The notes under the pieces were generated by a model. It did not search any database and was not told where the DNA came from. It saw only the letters and a list, made by a program, of their open reading frames with translations. The position numbers were made by a program, and so were the translations under genes. Below are positions 42,285-48,267 of a DNA stretch of 48,267 nt, one piece after another (the first letter of the stretch is position 1; the number at the start of each line of letters is the position of its first letter). This DNA is from Clostridiales bacterium (lineage in GTDB: Bacteria; Bacillota; Clostridia; Christensenellales; Aristaeellaceae). Where the stretch lies: the NCBI GenBank assembly GCA_004556545.1, contig SFGO01000008.1:1-48267 (forward strand), written 5' to 3'.

Positions 42285-43718
42285 ATGCGTAAGTTTGATA
42301 CCAAAGTGCAACATTTGAAATACAAGGTGCTGCGTGAGGTGGCCCGGGAGTCCTGGAACGGCACGCTGATGGAGCATGTGCTGGACATTCCCAAGACCAT
42401 CGTTCCCGGTACGGAGCCCACCATGCGCTGCTGTGTGTACAAGGAGCGCGCCATCCTGGCGGAGCGCGTCCGTCTGGCGATGGGCGGCGACCGTTCCAAC
42501 CCCAATGTGATCGAGGTCATCGATATTGCCTGCGACGAGTGCCCGGTAGGCGGCTATGAAGTCACCAACGCCTGCCGCGGCTGTCTGGCTCACCGCTGCG
42601 AGGATGTATGCCGCCGGGGCGCCATCAGCTTCGACGCTCAGCACGTGGCTCATATCGACAAGAGCAAGTGCGTGGAGTGCGGCCAGTGCGCCAAGGTCTG
42701 CCCCTACACCGCCATCGTGGGCCGGAAGCGCCCCTGCCAGAATGCCTGCAAGGTGAAGGCCATCTCCATGAACGAGCACAAGGCCGCTACCATCGCCAAT
42801 GAAAAGTGCATCAGCTGCGGCGCGTGCGTGTACCAGTGCCCCTTCGGCGCGATCATGGACAAGAGCTTCATTCTGGACGCCATCGACCTGCTGAAGAAGA
42901 GCGCTGCGGGCGGCGATCCGGTGTACGCGCTGGTAGCTCCCTCTATTTCCAGCCAGTTCACCTATGCCAAGCTGGGGCAGGTCATCACCGGCCTGAAGAA
43001 GCTGGGCTTCTACACGGTCATCGAGGCGGCTCTGGGCGCGGATATGGTGGCTCAGGCCGAATCGAAGGAACTGGCCGAAAAGGGCTTCCTGACCAGCTCC
43101 TGCTGCCCGGCGTTCGTCAAGTACGTGCAGCAGAACTTCCCCCAGATGGTTCAGTATATCAGCCACAACCTGTCGCCCATGGCCACGCTGGCCAAGTACT
43201 TAAAGGCGACCACGCCCAACGCCAAGGTGGTCTTCATCGGGCCCTGCACGGCCAAGAAGGCCGAAAATCAGCTGGACAGCGTCAAGCCCTACGTGGACGT
43301 GGTGCTGACCTTCGAAGAACTGCAGGCGTTGTTTGACAGCAAGGACATCGATCTGACCACGCTGGAAGAGGACGTGCTGGACAATGCTTCCTACTATGGC
43401 CGTATCTTTGCCCGCAGCGGCGGTCTGTCCGACGCGGTGAAGGAAGGCCTGAAGGAGCAGAGCATCGACTTCGAAGCCAAGCCCTGCGCCTGCGACGGCA
43501 TTGAAGAATGCCGGATGGCGCTGCTCAAGAAGAGCCGCAACGCGCTGGACGCCAACTTTATCGAAGGCATGGCCTGTATCGGCGGCTGCATCGGCGGCGC
43601 GGGCTGCCTGACCCACGGCGAAAAGAACAAGGCCGAAGTGGACAAGTACGGCATGGAAGCCTATGAAAAGACCATCAGCGAGGCCGTGTCCGTGCTGATG
43701 CCGGTCAATAAGGACTGA
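42285..43718 (+). CDS. Monomeric [FeFe] hydrogenase, group B type
   Basis: A 477-residue hydrogenase. The N-terminal half has a cysteine-rich segment (CDECPVGGYEV, CRGCLAHRCEDVC) and ferredoxin motifs CVECGQCAKVCP and CISCGACVYQCP. H-cluster motifs are TSSCCPAF (C273, C274), FIGPCTAKKAE (C321) and GMACIGGC (C431, C435). Gly in place of Met before PC in the second motif is typical of groups B and C rather than the classic group A enzymes. It probably makes or uses H2 with ferredoxin in the cytoplasm; the maturases HydE, HydF and HydG are not in the window. Start at ATG 42285 after CGAGGATGG. Element copy B follows 52 nt after the stop. Confidence 0.9.
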   Translation: MRKFDTKVQHLKYKVLREVARESWNGTLMEHVLDIPKTIVPGTEPTMRCCVYKERAILAERVRLAMGGDRSNPNVIEVIDIACDECPVGGYEVTNACRGCLAHRCEDVCRRGAISFDAQHVAHIDKSKCVECGQCAKVCPYTAIVGRKRPCQNACKVKAISMNEHKAATIANEKCISCGACVYQCPFGAIMDKSFILDAIDLLKKSAAGGDPVYALVAPSISSQFTYAKLGQVITGLKKLGFYTVIEAALGADMVAQAESKELAEKGFLTSSCCPAFVKYVQQNFPQMVQYISHNLSPMATLAKYLKATTPNAKVVFIGPCTAKKAENQLDSVKPYVDVVLTFEELQALFDSKDIDLTTLEEDVLDNASYYGRIFARSGGLSDAVKEGLKEQSIDFEAKPCACDGIEECRMALLKKSRNALDANFIEGMACIGGCIGGAGCLTHGEKNKAEVDKYGMEAYEKTISEAVSVLMPVNKD

Positions 43719-43743
43719 CGGATTCCTCAAAAGAATAGGAAAA

Positions 43744-43770
43744 CCCCTGCCGGATTTCTTCCGGCAGGGG
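43744..43770. repeat. Left terminator-hairpin duplicate of element copy B
   Basis: CCCCTGCCGGA, a 5-nt loop and TCCGGCAGGGG, identical over all 27 bp to 43927-43953. On the minus strand it is followed by TTTTCC, so this copy keeps the T-run for the convergent HAD gene. Confidence 0.9.
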
Positions 43771-43926
43771 CAGAGTGTCAAAAAAGTGGAGGAGCAGGAG
43801 GCACTGCCTCCTGCCGGGGTTATAGGGGCGGAGCCCCTAAGCCTTGTGCCGCAGCACATTCCCCGCAAACCAGCGAAGCGCTGTTTGCGGGCACAGGCGG
43901 CCAACTTGGGGTTTTTTTACAGGCTG
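43771..43926 (+). mobile_element. 156-bp terminator-inserted repeat element, copy B
   Basis: Same element and orientation as copy A, with only a handful of differences across 156 bp. Ends are CAGAGTGTCAAAAAAG and, inverted, CAGCCTGTAAAAAAAC. All three internal hairpins are kept. It lies between the convergent hydrogenase and HAD genes and splits a duplicated terminator stem-loop. Confidence 0.85.
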
Positions 43927-43953
43927 CCCCTGCCGGATTTCTTCCGGCAGGGG
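43927..43953. terminator. Right terminator duplicate of copy B
   Basis: The same 27-bp stem-loop as 43744-43770, followed by TTCGTTCTGTT on the plus strand. It ends the hydrogenase transcript beyond the element. Confidence 0.8.
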
Positions 43954-43978
43954 TTCGTTCTGTTGAATGAGAATGGAA

Positions 43979-44665
43979 TTACTTTTCTCCATTCAGCCGG
44001 TCGATCAGGGGACACAGCTCCGTCAAATCATGCAGAACAAAGTCCACATAGGGGGTCAGCTCGGCGGAATAGGGAAGCATGTCCGGAATCATCACGCTGC
44101 AGCAATGGGCGGCGCGAAGGCTCATCAGCCCGTTGCGGCTGTCCTCAGCGCCGACGCAGTCTTCCGGCAGAAGATGCAGCTTTTCCGCTGCTTTTTGATA
44201 AATATCCGGCGCAGGCTTGCCGCTGATAATCTCCATGCCGCAAACCGTTTCGTCAAAGGCCGTGCGAAGCAGGGGAATATAGCGCATGTAATGCTCTACC
44301 ACGTTTCGGTCAGTGCTTGTCGCCAGTGCGGTACGAAGCCCCCGGCTCCGAAGTCCTTCAAAACAGGCTTTCAATCCGGGCTTCAGGGGCATGTCGCCGC
44401 TCTCAGCCCGCTGCATCAGCGCGTGGAAATAACGCCGGTTCAGCTCTTCTCTGGGAAAACCGTCCCCGAAGACCTCCTGGTAGATTCGGCTGCAGGTTTG
44501 GACGTTGGTGCCGCGAATGCGGTCGAGCAGGTCGGCAGGTGGCTCATAGCCAAGCTGTCGGATCATTTCCGGCAAGAGCGTCGTGCTGAGCCGTTCCGTA
44601 TCCAGAAGAACCCCGTCCATGTCGAAAAGTACGCCGCGGACCCTGCGTCCGCCCGGCGCGGTCAT
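43979..44665 (-). CDS. HAD-superfamily hydrolase (beta-phosphoglucomutase-like)
   Basis: A 228-residue HAD phosphatase with a helical cap. Catalytic motifs: FDMDGVLLDT (D15 nucleophile, D17), ATSTDRN (motif II), SGKPAPDIY (motif III lysine) and GAEDSRNG (motif IV). The motifs place it with the phosphoglucomutase and sugar-phosphatase subfamily; the substrate is unknown. Its ATG overlaps the stop of the ECF gene in ATGA, so the two are translationally coupled. It converges on the hydrogenase operon across element copy B. Confidence 0.9.
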   Translation of the reverse strand: MTAPGGRRVRGVLFDMDGVLLDTERLSTTLLPEMIRQLGYEPPADLLDRIRGTNVQTCSRIYQEVFGDGFPREELNRRYFHALMQRAESGDMPLKPGLKACFEGLRSRGLRTALATSTDRNVVEHYMRYIPLLRTAFDETVCGMEIISGKPAPDIYQKAAEKLHLLPEDCVGAEDSRNGLMSLRAAHCCSVMIPDMLPYSAELTPYVDFVLHDLTELCPLIDRLNGEK

Positions 44666-45180
44666 GCGGCCTTGCTGCCGGCGGCGCGCAGCAGTTGAAT
44701 GGCCTTGGGGGTAATCAGCGTGAAGATGACGGCCATTACGATGGAAGAAACAAAGCGCAGCGCAATCGTGCCCAGCGTCAGCGCCACAGGGTAATGATAG
44801 ATCAGCCCGTCCACATACAGCGCCGCCGTGTTGAGCAGCGTGACCGTCAGACAGCTGAGCAGCACGATGAAGCCGGTCTGCTTCCGGCTCAGGTCAAAAC
44901 GGTGCTTCGTGGCATACAGGCCCACCATCAGTCCCCGAACCAGTGTGGGAAGCATCCACATCACCGTGGTCAGGGACAGACCGTAGGTCAGAAGCTGGCT
45001 AAGAAAACCGCTCATTGCGCCCACAATGAGGCCGTCCGCCCAGCCGTACAGAAGGGCCGCTACCAGTATGGGGAAGGCGGCCAGACTGATGTTTAGCCAC
45101 CCAAGGCGAATGGTATAGAAATTCAAAACCACATAGAGCGCGACCAGAATCGCGTCCGTCACAAGTCTTCTTGTGCTCAT
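44662..45180 (-). CDS. ECF transporter S component (folate-family-like)
   Basis: A 172-residue integral membrane protein with about six helices. RRLVTDAILVALYVVLNFY at the N-terminus and LAAFPILVAALLYGWADGL are typical of the substrate-binding S subunits of energy-coupling factor vitamin importers, closest in feel to the FolT-like group. It would need the shared EcfT-EcfA-EcfA' module, not found here. The substrate is uncertain. Start at 45180 because GGAGGG lies just before it; an in-frame ATG at 45198 overlaps the upstream gene. No riboswitch was seen, as it sits inside an operon. Confidence 0.85.
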   Translation of the reverse strand: MSTRRLVTDAILVALYVVLNFYTIRLGWLNISLAAFPILVAALLYGWADGLIVGAMSGFLSQLLTYGLSLTTVMWMLPTLVRGLMVGLYATKHRFDLSRKQTGFIVLLSCLTVTLLNTAALYVDGLIYHYPVALTLGTIALRFVSSIVMAVIFTLITPKAIQLLRAAGSKAA

Positions 45181-45194
45181 GAAATCCCTCCGTT

Positions 45195-46826
45195 TCAAGA
45201 TTGCTGCGTATCGCAGCTCATTCCGGCGCAGAGGCCGTCCACTGCGGCGGAGACGATGCCGCCTGCGTAGCCCGCGCCCTCGCCCAGCGGATACACGCCG
45301 CCGATGGGGCTTTCCCGCCGCTCGTTGCGCAGCATGCGCAGCGGCGAGGACGAACGAGTCTCCGGGCCGGTCAGCAGGGCTTCCACCCAGTCGAAGCCGT
45401 GAAGCCGCCGCCCCAGCTGAGGCAGGGCTAGACGGTAATTATCCAGGACAAAATCCGGCAGGCAGCAGCGCAGGTCGCCCGACACCACGCCCGGCAGATA
45501 GGTGGGGCGAACCACCCCCAGCACTTTGGTTTCCCGTCCCTGCAGCAAATCACCTACCTTTTGGGAGATGGCGCGGAAGCCGCCCGCCGCGCGGAAAGCC
45601 GCCTGTTCGATCCGGCGCTGGAACTCGATCCCGGCCAGCGGATGCTCCGAGCCGAAATCCTCCGGCCGAACGCCCACCAGCAGCGCTGCGTTGGCATTTT
45701 CGCCGTCCCGGGCATGGAGACTCATGCCGTTGACGTTCACGCCTTCCGGTTCGCTGACAGCGGCAATGACCCGCCCGCCCGGACACATGCAGAAGGTGTA
45801 CACGCCCCGTTTGTCCGGCGTGGGAACGTTTAGCTTGTATTCGGCAGGCGGCAGCGCCGGGTGTCCGGCGGCCGGGCCGTATTGTCCCCGGTCGATCAGG
45901 CTTTGGGGATGCTCAATCCGCGCGCCGATGGCAAAGGGCTTCTGCTCCATGGGCAGACCCAGCGCGTACAGCCAGCGGCAGGTGTCCCGGGCGCTGTGGC
46001 CGATGGCCAGAAAAACGGTATCCGTTTCGAAAAAGCCTTCTTCGGCTTCGTTTTCGTGGGAGGAGACATACTTCACGCCGCTGACCTTGCCGTCCCGAAG
46101 GCTTAGCCCCGTGACCTTACAGCCGAAACGGACTTCTCCGCCCAGCTCGATCAGCTTTTGACGGGCGCAGACCAGCACTTGACGCAGCACGTCCGTGCCC
46201 ACGTGAGGCTTTTGGGCGGTGAGGATGCTTTCCGGCGCGCCACACTGGTACAGGGTTTGAAGCACTGTCTGAATGTGGGGGCTGTTCAGGCCGCAGGTCA
46301 GCTTGCCGTCGCTGAAAGCGCCCGCGCCGCCCTCGCCGAAAAGAACATTGCTTTCTTCGTTCAGAAGGCCCTGCTGCTCCAATCTTTCCACGTCTTGAAC
46401 GCGCAGCTCCACCGGCTGGCCCCGCTCCATCAGAAGGGGCCTTGCGCCCCGGCGGGCCAGCGTCAAAGCGCAGAAAAGCCCGGCAGGCCCGGCACCGACC
46501 ACAACGGGACGGGCAGAACGGCTCCATGGGGGCAGCTTCAGCTCCATGACGCTTTCGGCGGGCTTGGGGGAAGCGATGATCGTTACCTGATTGGGCCGAA
46601 ACCGGGCCGCAATGGCCGCTTCTGTTTTCGGGTCGGAGGCCGTCGCGTCCACCGTCAGGGAAAAATGAACGTCGCCCTTGTCGCGCGCGTCCACGCTGCG
46701 CTTCTGCAGCCGTACCGTGCGAAGCTGCTTTTCGGAGATCCGAAGCTGACGGGCGCAGAGCCGACGCAGGGTTTCCTCGTCCGGCTGCGCGTCCAGCGGC
46801 AGCTTGAGCTGATGAATCCGAAGCAC
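45195..46826 (-). CDS. NAD(P)/FAD-dependent dehydrogenase (COG2509)
   Basis: A 543-residue flavoprotein of the COG2509 type, widespread in Clostridia and of unknown reaction. After an N-terminal extension domain (about 1-85, LRIHQLKLPLD) comes the FAD loop VVVGAGPAGLFCALTLARRG, then GGAGAFSDGKLTCG, TVFLAIGHSARDT and a C-terminal YPLGEGAGYAGGIVSAAVDG. No ATG fits the domain start. GTG at 46826 gives the family's normal N-terminus; GTG at 46832, with AAGGA 9 nt upstream, is the alternative. First gene of an operon with the ECF and HAD genes; the spacing to the ECF gene is 14 nt. Confidence 0.87.
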   Translation of the reverse strand: MLRIHQLKLPLDAQPDEETLRRLCARQLRISEKQLRTVRLQKRSVDARDKGDVHFSLTVDATASDPKTEAAIAARFRPNQVTIIASPKPAESVMELKLPPWSRSARPVVVGAGPAGLFCALTLARRGARPLLMERGQPVELRVQDVERLEQQGLLNEESNVLFGEGGAGAFSDGKLTCGLNSPHIQTVLQTLYQCGAPESILTAQKPHVGTDVLRQVLVCARQKLIELGGEVRFGCKVTGLSLRDGKVSGVKYVSSHENEAEEGFFETDTVFLAIGHSARDTCRWLYALGLPMEQKPFAIGARIEHPQSLIDRGQYGPAAGHPALPPAEYKLNVPTPDKRGVYTFCMCPGGRVIAAVSEPEGVNVNGMSLHARDGENANAALLVGVRPEDFGSEHPLAGIEFQRRIEQAAFRAAGGFRAISQKVGDLLQGRETKVLGVVRPTYLPGVVSGDLRCCLPDFVLDNYRLALPQLGRRLHGFDWVEALLTGPETRSSSPLRMLRNERRESPIGGVYPLGEGAGYAGGIVSAAVDGLCAGMSCDTQQS

Positions 46827-46892
46827 GAGCACACCCCCAATTCCTTCTGTCAAATCTTTGTAACAAAATCCCGTGAAAAACACGGCCTATGC

Positions 46893-46921
46893 ATCTTAAC
46901 ACACCCGAAGATAGGGCGCAA
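46893..46921 (-). promoter_or_regulatory. Promoter of the COG2509-ECF-HAD operon
   Basis: On the minus strand TTGCGC (46916-46921), 17 bp, then TAAGAT (46893-46898) preceded by TGT, an extended -10. A small CCGTG/CACGG hairpin lies in the leader (46871-46885). Confidence 0.6.
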
Positions 46922-46959
46922 GGGCAAAAAAGCCGCCGAAGCGGGAGCATTTGAGCGCA

Positions 46960-46988
46960 TTGACGTTTTTCACAAAAAATGGTACACT
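46960..46988 (+). promoter_or_regulatory. Promoter of the DUF368 gene
   Basis: TTGACG (46960-46965), 17 bp, then TACACT (46983-46988), 76 nt before the start codon and divergent from the COG2509 promoter. Confidence 0.68.
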
Positions 46989-47064
46989 CTTCGGGAAATT
47001 TCCAACGGCATCTTCGGAGACTTTGTCAGTCTCCCCAGCCTGTCATTCGAAAGGACGGTTTTCG

Positions 47065-47937
47065 ATGGAATTCCTCAAGCAGGTTCTAAAGGGCGTCGTG
47101 ATCGGCGTCGCGAATATCATTCCCGGCGTTTCCGGCGGCACGATGATGGTCAGCATGGGCATTTACGATCTGCTGATCCACAGCATTACCCATCTGTTCA
47201 AGCAATTCGGCAAGAGTATCCGCACACTGCTGCCGTATTTCATCGGCATGGCGGTAGGCATTGTGGCGCTGGCCAGCCTGCTCAAGCAGCTGTTCGCTGT
47301 GTATCCGCTGCCTACCTATACCTGCTTTATCGGCCTGATTCTGGGAGGGCTTTGGCCGCTGTTCGCTAAGGTAGATCGGAAAAAGATCGGCCCCGCCGCG
47401 ATTCTGGCGTTTGTGTTGTTCTTTGCACTGGTAGTCTGGATGGGGCTGATGAACGACGTATCCAATCCCGAACGGCTGGAGCTGAACGTGGGCGTGGTGC
47501 TGATTCTGGTTGTGGTGGGCGCGATTGCCGCCGCTACGATGATCATTCCCGGGGTCAGCGGCAGCATGATGCTGATGCTGCTGGGGTATTATACGCCCAT
47601 TCTGAATGCCGTCAATGACCTGAAGGACGCGCTGTTCAGCGCGAGTTTTGCCGCCGCCGTTCATCCGTTGCTGACGCTGCTGCCCTTCGGCGTGGGCGTT
47701 GTGCTGGGCATTTTCGGCATTGCCAAGGCCATTGAGTGGCTTATGGCCAAATGCCCGACGCCCACCTACTGCGGCGTGCTGGGGCTGGTGCTGGCTTCTC
47801 CCGTAGCGATTCTGCTCAATCCCGACATTCGCTGGGACAGCGTGGGACAGATCATTGCGGGCGTCGTGACCTTTGCCGTCGGCTTTGCAGCCGCCATGCT
47901 GCTTTCCCGCATGGGCAAGGAAGAAAAGGCAAAGTAA
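47065..47937 (+). CDS. popT: DUF368 family undecaprenyl-phosphate transporter (PopT-like)
   Basis: A 290-residue multi-pass membrane protein with the two-fold DUF368 signature: NIIPGVSGGTMMV in the first half and MIIPGVSGSMMLMLLG in the second, as expected for inverted-repeat halves. DUF368 proteins have been shown to recycle undecaprenyl phosphate across the membrane, returning the lipid carrier used by MraY. The frame is open from 46951; ATG 47065 has AAAGGACGG upstream and the usual MEFLKQVLKG start. Monocistronic; its terminator has been split by element copy C. Confidence 0.88.
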   Translation: MEFLKQVLKGVVIGVANIIPGVSGGTMMVSMGIYDLLIHSITHLFKQFGKSIRTLLPYFIGMAVGIVALASLLKQLFAVYPLPTYTCFIGLILGGLWPLFAKVDRKKIGPAAILAFVLFFALVVWMGLMNDVSNPERLELNVGVVLILVVVGAIAAATMIIPGVSGSMMLMLLGYYTPILNAVNDLKDALFSASFAAAVHPLLTLLPFGVGVVLGIFGIAKAIEWLMAKCPTPTYCGVLGLVLASPVAILLNPDIRWDSVGQIIAGVVTFAVGFAAAMLLSRMGKEEKAK

Positions 47938-47958
47938 ATCCTTCTGATTTGTATTCAA

Positions 47959-47986
47959 ACAGCGGCGGGAAAAAATCCGCCGCTGT
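47959..47986 (+). repeat. Left terminator-hairpin duplicate of element copy C
   Basis: ACAGCGGCGG, an 8-nt loop and CCGCCGCTGT. It matches 48142-48169 in 27 of 28 positions. The element follows at once, so no T-run is present. Confidence 0.9.
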
Positions 47987-48141
47987 CAGCCTGTCGAAAA
48001 CCCCAATTTGGCCGCCTGCGCCCGCAAACAGCGCTTCGCTGGTTTGCGGGGAATGTGCTGCGGCACAAGGCTTAGGGGCTCCGCCCCTATAACCCCGGCA
48101 GGAGGCAGTGCCTCCTGCACCTCCACTTTTTTGATACTCTG
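47987..48141 (-). mobile_element. 155-bp terminator-inserted repeat element, copy C (inverted)
   Basis: The same element as copies A and B, in the opposite orientation relative to its host gene. Read on the minus strand it begins CAGAGTATCAAAAAAG and its end, inverted, is CAGCCTGTCGAAAACC. One T is missing from the T-run near the end, which explains the 155-bp length. All internal hairpins are intact. Confidence 0.85.
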
Positions 48142-48173
48142 GCAGCGGCGGGAAAAAATCCGCCGCTGTTTTG
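48142..48173 (+). terminator. Right terminator duplicate of copy C, with the T-run
   Basis: GCAGCGGCGG, an 8-nt loop, CCGCCGCTGT, then TTTG. It keeps the downstream end of the original popT terminator. Confidence 0.82.
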
Positions 48174-48267
48174 TAGGTTTGTCAAACATATTGGACAGGG
48201 AAAGAGGAAAGAGTCTGAAGAGGAGAACGCCATAGAAGAGGACGCATGGGGCGAGAGTTGCTGCGAC
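48174..48267. other. Unassigned end of window
   Basis: Purine-rich sequence with no recognisable gene start or hairpin. It may be the leader of a gene beyond the window. Confidence 0.4.

Overview
The window is a GC-rich chromosome segment from a Gram-positive, strictly anaerobic bacterium, most likely an uncultured gut member of the Clostridia. The grounds are strong AGGAGG-type ribosome sites, sigma-A-like promoters, a DivIB-type ftsQ, a MurE with the DNPR signature of meso-diaminopimelate peptidoglycan, two [FeFe] hydrogenases next to Rex, a PASTA-containing transpeptidase and several homologues typical of Clostridia. No rRNA, tRNA or CRISPR array was seen. The genus cannot be read from the sequence.

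Layout. Positions 1-673 are gene-free and hold two families of degenerate tandem repeats; the second runs into the 3' end of a giant membrane-bound cyclic beta-1,2-glucan synthase-like gene (674-8479, minus). Next come a GNAT acetyltransferase, a small unknown protein, a secreted CAP-domain protein, a zinc-ribbon protein and a metallophosphoesterase. Positions 12154-26108 are the division and cell wall (dcw) cluster: mraZ, ftsL, a PASTA transpeptidase, murE, mraY, murD, ftsW, murA, ftsQ, ftsA, ftsZ. A promoter overlaps a five-fold MraZ operator at the front, a second promoter precedes ftsA, and two terminators follow ftsZ. rsmH, murF, murG, murB and murC are absent. Then follow a GH3 glycosidase, an MFS exporter with a leader-peptide attenuator, a SirTM sirtuin overlapping its macrodomain partner, a COG2910 NAD(P)-binding protein with a palindromic operator, an FAD oxidoreductase, an HD phosphohydrolase with a secreted Ig-like protein, and a LysR regulator.

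Positions 37662-43718 form a redox and hydrogen block: rex, a small-molecule kinase, a thioredoxin-like [2Fe-2S] ferredoxin, a PAS-containing sensory-type [FeFe] hydrogenase, a SpoIIE/PP2C phosphatase and a group B-type [FeFe] hydrogenase. The gene content suggests H2 or redox state sensed by the PAS hydrogenase and passed to the phosphatase, with Rex reporting NADH/NAD+. The window closes with HAD, ECF-S and FAD genes and a DUF368/PopT lipid-carrier transporter, functionally linked to the dcw pathway.

The most unusual signal is a 155-156 bp repeat present three times (34105-34260, 43771-43926, 47987-48141 inverted). It has imperfect terminal inverted repeats and three internal hairpins. Each copy sits between two copies of the host gene's own terminator stem-loop. 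The hairpin differs from locus to locus but is duplicated within each locus, and the duplication (26, 27 and 27-28 bp) matches the stem-loop from base to base. This looks like a non-autonomous mobile element that targets terminator hairpins by shape and duplicates them on insertion.
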